Below, piece after piece: positions 1 through 12,900 of a DNA stretch of 64,000 nucleotides (position 1 is its first letter; every line of letters starts with the position of its first letter). The notes beneath the pieces were generated by a model, which saw only the letters and a list, made by a program, of their open reading frames with translations, was not told the DNA's origin and searched no databases. The DNA lies in assembly GCA_944474755.1 (NCBI GenBank), contig OX104122.1, forward strand, positions 21,787,714 to 21,851,713, in the 5' to 3' direction. This DNA comes from Limnoperna fortunei. Taxonomy: Eukaryota; Mollusca; Bivalvia; Mytilida; Modiolidae. A program made the translations under genes and the position numbers.

Positions 1-1
1 G

Positions 2-2069
2 GACAATTTTTATGAATATTTTAAGAATATTAACGAAATTGATGTAGACGATGAATGTGAAGACGCTTTCCTAAATAGCATATGTGAAAATCCTATTTAT
101 AATGATTTTCTGAATGGCGAGATTTTAGAAGATGAAGTTAAAGAAGCACTTAATAATTTAAAAAATGGTAAGGCAGCTGGTGTTGATAATTTTATAAATG
201 AATATTTTAAATACTCGACACCTGCTTTGGTCTCTATTTACTATCAGTTGTTCAATATTGTCTTTGATTCTGGTATAATCCCAGAAAATTGGTCAATATG
301 GATAATACGGCCTATATACAAGAACAAGGGCAATGTGAACGACCCAGATAACTATCGACCAATTACATTAGTCAGCTGCCTTGGCAAGCTTTTTACGTCT
401 TTTATTAACGATAGACTAACCTTTTTATCAAACGAGTTTGACATAATATCTAAATGTCAATCTGGATTCAGGAAGGGTTACTCTACAACTGAAAATATAT
501 TTATAATGCATGCCTTGATCTCGCTGTACTTCTCTTTTGGGAAGAAACTATACTGTTCGTTTATACACTTTAGCAAGGCGTTTGACACCGTTTGGCGCAC
601 ATGTCTTTGGAAAAAGCTACAGCAATATGGTATCAAAGGAAAGTGTTTTCGCATCATTTATAATATGTATGACAATATTAAATCTTGTGTTGTGTACAAA
701 GATGAAAAATCTGATTATTTTGGATGTATGCAAGGTGTTAGACAAGGTGAGAATTTATCACCATTTCTCTTTTCCGTACTTTTAAACGATTTAGAAAAAT
801 TCTTTTCGGATCTCGAAGTTGTGCCACTAAATTTTATTAAAGAGAAAATTTTCGATACTGTACATATTTTTATAGAAATTTTCGTTCTGTTCTATGCTGA
901 CGATACTGTTATTTTTGCAGAAACAAGCCAAGGGTTACAAAATGCCCTAAATGCTTTCCAACAGTATTGTGATCTTTGGAAACTTACAGTAAATGTCTCA
1001 AAAACAAAGGTTATAATTTTTAGTAAGAGAAAATGTGCACGTAAACCATGTTCACTTTAAATGGTTCAGAATTAGAAACTGTTGATTCATTGACGTACCT
1101 TGGGATAATATTTAAGTATAACGGTAGCTTTTGTGACGCGAGAAAAAAAAACTAGTCGAACAAGCTCAAAAGTCTCTGTTTGCAGAATATAAACGTACTC
1201 GCGACATGAAAATTCCTGTAGATTTACAATTAAAGTTATTCGATTCGCCGGTCGAACCAATATTATTATATGGATCAGAAGTCTGGGGGTACGAGGATCT
1301 TCAGATCATGGAAAGAGTTCACTTACAATTTTGTAAGCGTATTCTAAATCTTAGGTCCTCTACCCCAAACTTTATGGTATACTGCGAGTTAGGCAGACAT
1401 TCTTTAGAAATAAGGTCTAAATTGAGAATGGTTTCATTCTGGTGTAAACTTATCCAGAATGGGACAAGGCTCAGTGCCACTCTGTATAGAATAATGTACC
1501 AACTGCATATACAAAATGACTGGTGTTTTAAATGGATATCAGAAATTAAATCTATCATGGAAAACACGGGTTTAGTATATGTTTTTTCTTTTCAACTTGG
1601 AATTGATTTTCGACAGCTGAAGGCCCTTCTGTATGACCGTCTTCTTGGCCAGTTTATACAGAAATGGTTTTCAGATGTCGAAGGTTCGTCTCGTGGTAAA
1701 TTTTACTCTCTCTTTAAAAAAGAATTTACTCTTGAAAAATGCCTATGTATAATTTCTGAATTCAGTAGGGTAAATATATGTAGACTCAGAACCTGTAAAT
1801 GGAAAATTCTTATCGAGACCGGAAGATGGAATATTATACCGAGACATGAACGAAAATGCAATCTCTGCAAAGCTGGAATCGGTGATGAATTCCACTACTT
1901 CTATCTTTGCTCAGCAGAGCCGATTAAAGAGCTCAGAATAAAATATATACCAAATTATTATTATACGAGTCCAAACGTTAATAAAATGAAAGGTATGCTT
2001 TCCTTGTGCAACACCAAACTATTGACGAATCTATCATCATTTGTTTATAATGTTAGCAAACTGTTATAA
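2..2069 (+). pseudogene. LINE (non-LTR retrotransposon) ORF2, 5'-truncated by the window edge, frameshifted
   Basis: Reverse transcriptase and C-terminal part of a LINE polyprotein, which would copy element RNA by target-primed reverse transcription. Frame 2 is open from base 2 to 1060 and shows RT blocks: RPITLVSCLGK, GFRKGYSTTENIF, SKAFDTVW, GVRQGENLSPFLF, FYADDTVIF and NVSKTKVIIF. Reading moves to frame 1 near 1040 (TLNGSELETVDSLTYLG) and, after a poly(A) run at 1143-1151, to frame 3, which stays open to 2069. The tail holds the CxxC...HxxxxC zinc-knuckle-like block usual at the end of many LINEs (about 1855-1910). In RT motif A the aspartate expected before SKAFD is histidine (FIHFSKAFD, codon cac at 566-568), so this copy should be catalytically dead. 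The AT-rich 3' UTR ends near 2220. Clade not assigned. No neighbour is functionally linked. Confidence 0.85.
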
Positions 2070-2230
2070 TATTTTTGCTGCATTGTTATGTATACACTTA
2101 GTTCTGGATAATTGTTCACTTTACTTATCCTGCTGTATTTATGTATTTATGTATATTTATGTTTGACCTCATGTTACATATAATGTGTCTAAGTGTACCT
2201 AATACACTGTAAACTGTAAACCAACATTGC
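2070..2230 (+). other. AT-rich 3' UTR of the LINE copy
   Basis: Non-coding stretch after the ORF2 stop, with short tatgtattta-type repeats near 2135-2165. The exact 3' end of the element and any target-site duplication cannot be fixed because the 5' end is outside the window. Confidence 0.4.
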
Positions 2231-2876
2231 AGTCCAGCACGTTCCCGGGTATCGGATAGGGGAGACTCTCGTTAGAGAGGGGGGTGTTTGTCAGTTCATA
2301 ATACGTGAAGGCTAATTGCAGTCTGTTGTGTGTGACTGTTTAGAGACTGCCACGCTACTTGCACGATAAAGACCTTTTAAGTACATTTAAAAAAAAGTAA
2401 GCTCATTTTAGCCGCTACACAATGCTAAAATTTGTAACCAATACTCCATATTTTTCCACACGAAGTCACAAGTGTTTACCATGTACCCTCGCTTCCTTTT
2501 GATTTATTACTTGTAAACTTGTTCTCGTCCTAAATATATACGAAATACTACTTATTGGACGTAAAACAAACATCTTATCAATTAATCAACCGATTAGTTT
2601 CTAACTGATGGTTAGAAACTGTCAAAAAATAATTTTAATCACTGTCACCGAAACAGAAACTATTTATATTCTTAAAGGTTCTTATAGATTCTGCAATATA
2701 TACATAAATAAATAAGTTATTTACATGTATTAGTTTCCTTCTGATATTCTTGATATTTTTATATGTATCAACTTGGTTTTGGGCAGACACTCAGAATGAA
2801 TTGAGGAGAACGACACTCAGCATGAATTGAGGAGAAGGATTATTGCACTATCAATCGATAGAATAAAATAGAAAAA
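2231..2876. other. Non-genic spacer
   Basis: No open frame of note on either strand. 2240-2375 is richer in G+C than its surroundings and could be part of an old repeat, but I recognise no family. Confidence 0.4.
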
Positions 2877-2894
2877 TACGAAGACCCAGAAGGC

Positions 2895-3178
2895 TAATTC
2901 GAGATTCGAGAATCGAAATTCGAAATTCGATATTCGAGATTCGAAATTCGATATTCGAGATTCGAAATTCGAAATTCAATATAGTTATAACCAATCAGAT
3001 TGCGTGTAACATAATCGTCTACCAATCAGAATAGTTCTTATATATTTGAGATTCGAAATCGAGATTCGAGAATCGAAATTCGAAATTCGAGAATCGAAAT
3101 TGGAAATTCGAGATTCGAAATTCAAAATTCGAGATTCGAAATTCGAAATTCGAGATTCGAAATTCGAAATTCGATATA
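2895..3178. repeat. Short tandem iterations of GAAATTCGA / GAGATTCGA
   Basis: About thirty imperfect 8-9 bp iterations around the palindrome TTCGAA, in two blocks (2895-2980 and 3050-3172) separated by a CCAAT-bearing spacer. The mirror block on the other side of the element is at 4170-4230. Confidence 0.7.
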
Positions 3179-3319
3179 GTTTTAGCCAATCAGATTGTGT
3201 GTGACATAATTTCTACCAATCAGAATTCCTTGGTTATATCGCAACTACATAAAATTTGGTTGAGTAGATTTAGCGGAGTTAAAGCGAAAACCATGATTAT
3301 TGAGGATTACTGAAAATTC

Positions 3320-3920
3320 AAAGTTCAAAATGCCATAACTACCACATAAATTTAGGAATCAACAATTCCTGATAATATGCACAACTACATATATGGTGTA
3401 CTACGTACATGCCAAGTTTCATAAAATTTTGTATAGTACTGAGTAGTTCCAAAGGATTTGTGCTGACAAGGTATTTTCAGCACATTACTAAGTTCAAAGG
3501 GCCAAAATAAGCCAGTGGCGGATCCAGAAATTTCGAAAGGGGGGGGGGAGCACTGGCTGGCCAAGGGGGGCCAATATTTGTCATGCTTCAATGATTTCCT
3601 ATATATGCAACCAAATGTTTCCGCCAAAAGGGAGGGCCCCCTCTGGATCCACCCCTGATAGCCCCCCATAAAATTTGAGAACCAAAATGCCCTGGTAATA
3701 TGCACAACTATATATGTTGTACATACTATATACCAAGTTTGTAAAACTCCATAAAGTTTTTTTAAAGGAGTAGTTCCGACAAGATGATAAATGAGTATTT
3801 TCAGCAAATTTTAAGTTCAAAGGGCCACAACTCCCACTAAAAATTGAAGATCAAAATTCCCTGGTAACATGCACAACTACATATTGTGTACTTCATACAC
3901 ACAAAGTTTTGTTGAATTAC
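3320..3920. repeat. Diverged tandem repeat, about three units
   Basis: Three degenerate units share the order: aagttcaaa with gggcca, a block near aaaatttga, tatgcacaactacatat, gtgtac, then ccaagttt. The unit starts are near 3320, 3490 and 3810. The middle unit is split by the MITE at 3513-3657. No coding sense is apparent. Confidence 0.55.
3513..3657. mobile_element. 145-bp MITE with GGATCC-containing terminal inverted repeats
   Basis: Begins cagtggcggatccaga and ends tctggatccacccctg, a 16-bp imperfect terminal inverted repeat. It interrupts a tandem unit whose two halves can be rejoined around it. The interior has a G-run (3540-3549) and no frame. CAG...CTG ends and small size suggest a hAT-type non-autonomous element, but the flanking target duplication is unclear. 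Confidence 0.6.
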
Positions 3921-4250
3921 GTTCTACAGGTACATTCTTGTTCTTGATTTGTAAAATCAAGATGTTATTGAGAACTGAATTTGATTAAATAACAACGAAA
4001 GCTTGTACATTTTATTTTTTTAAAATAAAACCATGTTGAACACAGTCATTCTTTGACAAATATGTCGACGGTTAAAACCCCAAATAAAAATAATAGCACA
4101 TGGCTTCGTTTATATAAGAACTATTCTGATTGGTAGACGATTATGTCACACATAATCTGATTGGTTATAACTATATTGAATCTCGAATTTCGAGTTTCGA
4201 GTTTCGAATCTCGAATTTCGAATCTCGAATGAGCCTTCTGGTCTTTCGTA

Positions 4251-4682
4251 GGAAACCCGTGTAGTTTTTAACATAATAAAATTATAATTACCGTAGTGAA
4301 TAATGTAGTGAGACACAAACACGTGTTTTATTTAGAATAGTTTGAATACAAAATTATAAAAAATACTTTATTCCTAAGTCAATATTAGCATCTAGTTGCA
4401 GAATAACAGCTTTATGTTCGCTAATACTGCATAGACGGGAGCGACAACTGGATTAGGTTAGGAGGCGGTCAATGGTCAACTGAATATACCTTGCATGTTA
4501 TTGGCTGAACACGCAGGGCATCGACTGTCAGCTGAGCACGCCGTTCATTGACAGAAAAAACAAATATTTGCATATTTAGTTGTCTCTTTACAAATGAAAG
4601 CTGTTACAATATCATTGATTTTTAAATATGTTTATCAAAATTGAATACACGAATAAAAAAGCGATTATTTTATAAAAGAAAA
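4251..4682. other. Non-genic spacer
   Basis: AT-rich, with a G+C-richer island at 4430-4550. No gene, RNA or repeat recognised. Confidence 0.35.
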
Positions 4683-4696
4683 ATGAAAGATATCGA

Positions 4697-4860
4697 GAAG
4701 TATTCAATAGAAAATGAGTCAGAGGCAGACAAAACCGTAGCTTAACAAAAGAGGAGACAACAACAAAACAAACAGAAACACACCACATTAAAAACTAAGT
4801 GACACGAACCCCACTGAAACTCAAAAGTGAGTCTAGGTGATCCGGAAGGATGTCATGTTT
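4697..4860 (-). repeat. Dispersed repeat copy, ccggaag family
   Basis: Shares, in reverse complement, the ordered landmarks of 10205-10345: ggcagacaaaacc, aacaacaaa, aaacagacac-like, then ccggaagg. I believe this family is common in mussel DNA, but that is from memory. Non-coding. Confidence 0.4.
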
Positions 4861-6377
4861 GCAGATTGTGATAATTTAGTAAGAAGGAATCAATAGTCAT
4901 TTGTAGCAAAGATTTTCCCGTAACGGGTAACTAAGTCATGCTGCCGACATAACATTTTCTATGTGATGGCTTCAATATTGCCAATGTGAACCCCCGGATA
5001 AGTGGTTTTTCTGTAAGCAGACACACTCTATCCTCAAAATCTGGAAAGGAAATAAATGCTTATGAGTACCTTATATTAAGAGAAGTGTACACCATGTGCA
5101 TGTGCAGCTAGACTGTTCCAAACAGAAATGGAAAATTCATAATAGGAAAATGAAAATCATTACTTTTGTTGTAAATTTTTGTTATTCTTTAAAAAAAGTA
5201 GAAATCTACTTCAAAGAGAACGACTCTTATTTTAAATTACTGTTGAAAATAAAAAAAGGAAACATGTTTTTCTTATAATCATAAAGTTTTAAAAAGTTTA
5301 AAAAAGCTGTTTAAGACACGCAAAATATATACCAACTTCAAATCATGGAAATGTCTACGAAAGCTTATTCAGGCCACTTTGTTGGAAAAAAATTATGTGT
5401 TGCGTTTAAACGCAAAAGTTATTGGGATTAAACGGAAACGATGCGTTCAAACACAAAAAAATATTGAAATTAAACGCAAAACTGGTGGAGAGAGCAATTG
5501 AAATTCATTTAAATTCTAAAGTCTTGAATAAAATAAAAAGTCAAAGAACATTTTGCTGAAATTATGCTGGTCTAAAAATGCATCCTCATTCAATATTATT
5601 GCATTTAATCACAATATTGTTTGCATTTAATCACAATAATTATCAGTGCTGCTATAGTTTTTCTCCAGACAGTATAAACATTATTACATTTATTTAATAT
5701 ATTAATATTTGTTTTAGGCAAACTTTTGTGTTTGAATGTGATTTAACGGTTTAGCTTAACCACTTTTATCCTATCTAGAGATTGCAGAATGACGATTGAC
5801 TGATGAATTGGACAATGCTGGTTGCATGATTACAAAAACATAGACCCAAAATTCCAAAACATTAGCTGATATTTCGTAATTAGTCGATATAAACTTATTT
5901 TAGCGTTGACCTCGGGCATTATAACACTAAGCTGTTCCCTGTACCTCATTCAGGTATATTTCTTGATTACCTATTAAATAACTCTGTACTATCTATAGAT
6001 TGCAAGATGTTGTTTATTATAGATTATTTATGCTTTTTGAAATGAGATGAATTGTCTGGTCCCTATCTCATCAAAGGACGACAGGTCTTAGATGAAATTA
6101 CGAGCTTTACAATTCGTTTCATCACAATCTTAAAATCACAAAATGACGATGATTCATGCTTTCAGTGTGATTTTGTACGATTAAAACACTTTGTGCACTC
6201 GATTAAGTCTAATGCCATAAAGTATACTTGTTACTCATATAAGGTTGGGCACTTGATCTTTTTCTGTCTTTTTCTGGAATAATTGTCGACTTCAACAAGC
6301 AGAAAAATACACAATGTACAACTTATATTTTCTAAGTAAAAATGCGTTAATACAATTTTTTACTCAGAATTTATAAA
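4861..6377. other. Non-genic spacer
   Basis: AT-rich. Small local repeats only: an aaacgcaaaa motif three times at 5400-5480 and gcatttaatcacaat twice at 5600-5635. Short open frames here look fortuitous. Confidence 0.35.
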
Positions 6378-6388
6378 CAGGTCATTTG

Positions 6389-6548
6389 TTTGTTTTGTTT
6401 TTTTTGTTGTTAAACGTCACTTTCAGCAATTTTTCAGCTATTTCATGGCGTCCAGTTTTATTGGGGGAGGAAGCCGAAGAACCCAATTAAAATTTTAGTC
6501 GAGTGCACCCTGCCCACACTACCTTTACCACTCGGCCACCGAGTCCCC
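6389..6548 (-). mobile_element. tRNA-derived SINE, internally deleted, with perfect 11-bp target duplication
   Basis: On the minus strand it starts gggggactcggtggccgagtgg, whose ggccgagtgg matches a pol III A-box of tRNA-Ser/Leu type. The core then reads ...ccaataaaactggacgccatgaaatagctg, and the element ends in an A/C-rich tail. The 11-bp duplication caggtcatttg flanks it at 6378-6388 and 6549-6559. It is about 100 bp shorter than the copy at 16036-16294 because the B-box side and part of the core are missing. Confidence 0.8.
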
Positions 6549-6740
6549 CAGGTCATTTGAATTAAACGTTATATGGAGTACGCAAATTAAACATCAAATC
6601 CGCTGTACAGTATAAACAGATGTTCCTCCGTGTTCAAAAACCAAACAATGTAATTAATTATAGAGCTGATTTTAGAGGATAACAAATTTTGGACATTCAG
6701 ACTTACTTTATCATCTTTTGTTAATTTGCCCTGTTATATT

Positions 6741-6932
6741 CTAAACTGCTGTGGCCTTGTTACACGTTTCAGATCGCAACAGCTTTTCCGCTTCAGATAC
6801 ACTTTCAAAAGACCCACGCATGAATATGTTTCCAAATGCTGTTTCAACAGTTAACTTGCATGTACTTTTAAGTTGTTTTGATTGCTCTATCCACTCGGGT
6901 CTAACTTCACATGATGTGACCGTTATAACTGA
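6741..6932 (-). CDS. Terminal exon of the coiled-coil-like gene
   Basis: 192 bp after the acceptor aatttgttttag. 63 codons then TAG. It begins SVITVTSCEV and contains RPEWIEQSKQLK, FGNIFMRGSFE and VSEAEKLL. There is no ATG near its start, so it is an exon rather than a stand-alone gene. Its 64-codon openness in AT-rich DNA supports coding. Confidence 0.55.
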   Translation of the reverse strand, partial: SVITVTSCEVRPEWIEQSKQLKSTCKLTVETAFGNIFMRGSFESVSEAEKLLRSETCNKATAV

Positions 6933-9900
6933 CTAAAACAAATTATATAACACATTGTAGTTCACATGTAAACAAGCTTGAACAAGTTGATACTGCCTCT
7001 AAATTTGTAAAACTTTTAAATTTATTTGTCCGGGAACGTCTTTTTTGTAAAAATGTCTAACAGTGACCTTGAAATTTCACGGATTTTCCCACAAATCGAT
7101 AATCTTCTGATCCAGTCAATGTGAAACTATATCCCAAAGTACAAAATTTTTGAGTTATTATCCGAAAACGACTTTTTTGTACAATTTTAAAACTGTTTTT
7201 GGCACCTGTGAGCTTGAAATGGGATGGATTTCCCCTAAACGATAGGCTTCTTACCCAACAAATGTTCAGCGAAATCAAATGCAAACTTTTTGACTTATTG
7301 TTCGGTAACATCTTTTTCTAACAATTTCTAACTGTGTTGTCGACTGTGACCTTGACCTTTTACAGAATTCCTCCAGCACCAATAGGCTTTTTACTCGCCT
7401 GATATGTAACAATATCCCAAAGTTTCATTAAACTTGAATGCAAGTTTTTTGAAAAATAATCCAGAAACCAAATGGCCGGACGAACGTACTTAAAGACCAC
7501 AATAGACCTCCGACTGTTGCCGAGCAAGGATATACACTTATCGTACTAAATTTATTTGTGCATCACTGCATGTTTTAGCACACAACCCTTATTTTATTGT
7601 TACATACAAAAAATATGTAGATTGCATCAATTTTATTTAACAGCCTCACGGGACAAATCTAATACTTACCAGGTCATCCATATCTTCAGACACGGTTTCA
7701 TTTAAGAAGGAATTTCTTGTAATACTTTCTAAAAGTATACACTGTTATCATGTTTCTATTTAAAACGTCAATTTAATCGGAAAAATCTTACTAAGCGTAT
7801 CATAATCATTATTAAAGTAATGTATATAAATTCCATAATGGTTACTAAACCATTATATAAACAGAATCGTATAAAGTAGTTGATGATGACATTTCAAACA
7901 CAGTTGTCCTACACTAACAGAAATGTATCATTATCTGCAAGTATTCTTTAAATAAAGTACTCATTAGAATCAACATAAAAAGGGTGGTTTTTGTAAAGGA
8001 CACAACATATATCTTTGGCATGCATGTTATTGTAAACTTGATGAAACAAGAATAAAAAAGATACTATTGCGATGAATAAATACAAGTCAATAGCTTTAAT
8101 GTTTCAGTTTTATACATGAATTGGCACAAAATTTCACCTTGACCTTTAGAAACTACAATGACATAAAAGACAGAAATGTATTTCTTAAATTGAGCTAATG
8201 GATATATTTGATCAAACCAAATTGACTGACAGTCCTCATCGAGTCCAGCTTATCTTACGTTTACGCAAAATATTTTTTAAATGTAGTTGTATTAAAATTT
8301 TTGAGCGAATGTATTCTGCATAACTTTTCAAAAATAAACATTCGTTTGATTAAACGTCAGAATATATTTTTAAATATTAAAACTTGGTCCTTGTTTGACA
8401 TCTTAAAGAATTTATGACCTTTAAAGTCGTGTCATTGTCATAAAATTATTAACATTAACTCACAACAGTTATAGGAACCATTAAATAACATATGTTTCCT
8501 GATTTTTTATTTTCCAATCTTCTTTCTTTCGTTTTATAGTCCGACCCGAAAAAAATTGCGTATTGTATTTTTAATCATGTGTAATTGTAAATACGTTAAC
8601 AGCTTAGTTTAACTGTTGCAATCTTTGCAGTCTTTGGATCAACTAACTACATATTACATTAACTATCAATATAATATTCCTTGTATTTTGTTGAGTTAAT
8701 GGACATTCTTTCAAATATGAATATAACAATATATCCAGCGTTTCGAATTTTAGCTCGGGTTAACTGTGTTTAAGTAGTCCGTGATAATGTTTATTATTAT
8801 TAACTAACAACACCAACACTGTTGTTTTTTTCTAAATCATTTATAAAATTTTCTTATTCGTGAGAACTTTATAATACAGTATTACAAGAAAAGTTTTTAC
8901 CAAATGAATAAATTAAAACGTGTTACCAGAAAAAATTAAGACTTCGATTAACACTTTAATATTATTTCGAACTAAATATGTCACATTTAGATTATTAATT
9001 TCAAGAAAATATCAATTGAATATGTATTACAGTGCGTAATGGTCAATTTTCGTCTGTGATATATTGACTCTATGGATACCTTAGACGTCATACTATGAAC
9101 GAAAATTATATGACTTGTTAGAAGTATATATATGTACCAAGTCTATATTATTTTGGTACTCGTAATAAGGAAAAAAGTCTTATGGATTCACAAAGTTTCT
9201 ACAAGAGAAAAAAATTCCTGTATATCACGTTTTCTACATCTAGTTTATTATATTCGTACTCGTGGTTGATAAAACATCCATATTAGGTGTTGTTCGACAG
9301 GTGATAATACCGATAGTGTTTTTGTAAAACATAGATTCATTTCAGCCATACATATTATTTCCTATATTTTACCATATGTACTACTTCTGTGTGATTCTTC
9401 AATATCTTTTCCCACATGTTCTACGTGATTCCTCTTCCAATGAATATTCATACTTTCGTTCGCAAGTTGAGCGGTTTCACTTTCTCTGTTGTCTTTCATT
9501 TTACATTTAAATTCGTCTTCCTTAAATATATCGTTTTGTCTTCTCAAAAAGTGTTTGCATTCTGTGTTTTTCACTGTGCCTTCGACAAATGAGTTATAGC
9601 TCTGAAAAAAAGCACAATCAAAAGACTGTTAACAGAAGAAACATTTACTGCTGTCAATCAAGTTTTGCTTTCCATCTGTGCATTTCTTAAATAGGATATC
9701 GTCTTATAGCGTAAGAACCATTCAGACAATAGATAAATTGGCTTACCTTGTAATCTTTTTCTAAATATGTTCTGTTAAAAGAGTTTACCTAGACACATCA
9801 TCGATGTACTAACGTCGAAGTGTCTGATACATTGTACGTTATTACTTAGATATCAACATATTTTTCAACAATTAACATTTTTCAGTGTTATGTTGCAAGT

Positions 9901-12900
9901 GCTTGACATAAAATTCTGTTTTTATTCATGAAGAATCCAAGTGTTTTTTTAACTAGATAAATGAATATTAATTTAAATAAACACCAATGCATAATCTATC
10001 AGAAAAGCTACTTTACCAGGGATTAACAGTAGCAAGACTGAGGTCATAATTTAGAAATTTTACGATCACCATCATGACCGTTGCAAAATATCTGTCTCAC
10101 AAATTACCATTGATTTTATGCGTTTGTCGTAACCACTTCCCCTCCTTCTTACTGTATTATGACAACCCTTTGATATGATTAATTAACTGATTAAAACTGA
10201 CTTTTTAGGGATGCCACGAGCGGATCAAGAATTGCTTACCCTTCCGGAGCAACTGAACTGTTTTTGGTTGGTGTTTGTGTTATGTGTCTGTTTAGTTTGT
10301 TGTTATTCCCCCTTGTGTTTAACCATGGTTTTGTCTGCCCCTTATTCTCTTTAAGATATTCCTCAGTAAAGTGATTCTTTTTATTTAAGTCTTAAAGAAA
10401 ATCTGCTGCTTTTTGGTTATTTATTGGGATGTGTCTGTTTTACAATGTAACATTTAGATTTAGATACTAAGTAACCCACTAAACCTTTAATTAGACCTTG
10501 TGAATTTAAGGATTAGTGTCAAAATATTCTCAACAAACGATCTTGGCGTAAATTGTGAGACACTGAAGGTCACTAGTTTTTATGTAATTTACATATTTTT
10601 AACATTGATAAAACTGGAATGTTTTGCTGTTATGTGTTCGGTATCTCATTTCTGCAATAATTCAGTCTACACATAAAATGATGCTCTACCTAATCTTCCA
10701 TATTGTTGGACTACTGATTTTGAGTGCTAACTATATACATGGTCAGAAAAACGATTCTACGAATCATTTATTACAATGACTTTCAATGAAGTCTGTCTTC
10801 CTTAAAGTACAAATGAGCTTAATATTTTCTGAAATGAATCCACTATTTTATTTTATTCACAGAAAAAGGAATTTATGTTGGTAAATTTTGTCGTTTTACT
10901 TTATATAATGTTGAGCAAGATCGGACCTTGTAAGAGATTTCAAGACATATAAAAATGACGATGTTCTCAAACCGTCTGCCTTGTTCTTAATTTCAAACAT
11001 TCTGGAACAAAGGTGATAAAAATAGTCATTAAAATATGAAATGGGTCCAACTACAGGAACCATAAAACATAATAAAAGGAAGTTGAAAACAAGTGACTGT
11101 GATGACGTCATGACCTTAAAAAAGTAAAAATACTAGAATTAGGTCGTCGAGTTGGAAAGCGCAAGCTTGTCTTGATTTTTTGTAGTTTGAGTTTAATAAC
11201 ACTATTTTATAAATTTTGGAGTTACCAAATTATGTTGTTTTTTTATTTTAAAAATCCCTACCGTATCAACGGTTTCGTTGTATTCTTTTCTGGCTTCTCT
11301 TATTTGTTTTTCAGGCAGAACTGTTGGGTTAACTTTACTAAAATTTTAAATGAAAACAAAATTAACAAAACACGGGTATATTAATTACATACATTATGCT
11401 TTAGATTAAATAGACAAAATAGTGCAATCAGTATCTTAACTGCAGGTTTAGGAGTATTGAATTTTGGAAAATAGGAGAAAAGTTCGCTTTGAGTACAAAT
11501 GCTATTTTCAGGTCATTTCATTTAGTTATTTAGGACGAAAAGCGAATATATATTAATGATTTTTAGACAAAACATTTTATTGGACTTAACAAGAAAGGTA
11601 ATGACAAAATACCGAACATCAAGTAAACTGTCAAAAAGAAATCCACAAATAAAAGTCGAGAAAACCGACAAACTTGAGAACTAACCACTTTTTACAGCAT
11701 TTCAAAAGATGGGTTAAAATACTATTTATGGCATTCGTAACATATCGCTTCCATTACTGTAGTATTTCTGTTAACGGAAATTAAGGGTTTTTAATTGAAA
11801 TGACATCATCAATATATCTGTAAGTGACATGTATGGATAGGTTCTGCTTTCTTCTTGTCTTAAATAAGGCGTTGAAAATTATCAGTTTATAAGAATAAAT
11901 TAACAAATTGGCAAGGAGTGGGGCAATTTTGTACCAATTGAAATTCCGATTACCTGGTGAAAAATACATTCCTTGAAATATGTTGTAGATCAGAAAATGT
12001 ATCATACTATAACCCTGTTCCTCGTTGCATCATTACTCGCCTTTTTGTTCGTTAGTTGAAAAATATGTATTGCTGTAACTCTAAAACTACATATTTTAGG
12101 TATATGTGGAAGCAAAGGCTTTATGTTAAATTTCTTTAAGACGGGGTTTTAGTTTATCGTGGGGGCAAGTGGTATTAGCTTAGCTATTAAAGGTTCTAAT
12201 TGATGAAACTTAAGTTAGCCATCATGATTTAAAGATCAAGTATTGTAAATGTGTGAAAGCCTTGTGAAAAAACGTTTTCAATTGGATATAATAAACACAT
12301 AGATATTTGAATAACTTCTAAGAAAAACCACTTTTGATAAGTTATTTGAGAACTAATAATAAAGACAAAGTTAAGTGTTCCATAAAAGAGTCCGCAACGT
12401 ACTTTTTGTTTTGAATGTATGAAATACAGATACAACTAAAAGGGACAACATCTTTGACCCAATTCAGTTGTTTATGCTGGAGCTGATTTGTTTATGTGAT
12501 TATTAGCAGATATAAATAGTCCTCCACACCTAAATACCGGATATAAACATAGGAAGTGATCAGATTATAACATAAGGATATTGTAGTGGATACCATAAGA
12601 CAAGATACAGTCAGGTGTCAGCAATATTGTTGATACTTTTGTAGTCCTTTGGGAATTAATATCTATTCTAAAAAAACTTATTCTGAACGTAAGCAATTGA
12701 CTTTGGAAAGCAGTTTCGCTTGGACCTACAAAAACTGAAGGGACTTAATTTTGACTTAATGACGTTATTTTTTTCTTAACACAGGTCATACATGGGCATA
12801 TCTTGTATTGGATGTTTGTCATGTGAAACATATTTCATTGTATAAAGTTACTGTGCGGAAACTGTTAATAACATTAACAGTCTGGAATAACCTTAAAAAT

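Larger units (their letters stand above)
2877..4250. mobile_element. Compound element bounded by inverted repeats of TTCGA-rich DNA
   Basis: The left arm (2877-3045) and right arm (4111-4250) are inverted copies. Both run from tacgaa and agaaggct through short TTCGAA/TTCGAGA iterations to a block with two ccaatcag motifs and end at agttcttatata. A third copy, in direct orientation to the left arm, lies at 3052-3240. The interior holds diverged tandem repeats and a nested MITE. There is no transposase frame. A non-autonomous inverted-repeat or foldback element is the simplest reading; target duplications are not clear. Confidence 0.6.

Noticed and set aside
537..785. Second frame inside the LINE RT
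   Set aside because: Shadow of the RT frame.
3385..3820. Minus frames of 140 and 73 codons
   Set aside because: They cross a MITE and tandem repeats; no protein features.
6751..6936. Plus-strand frame of 61 codons
   Set aside because: Antisense shadow of the terminal exon of the coiled-coil-like gene, which fits splice sites and phases.
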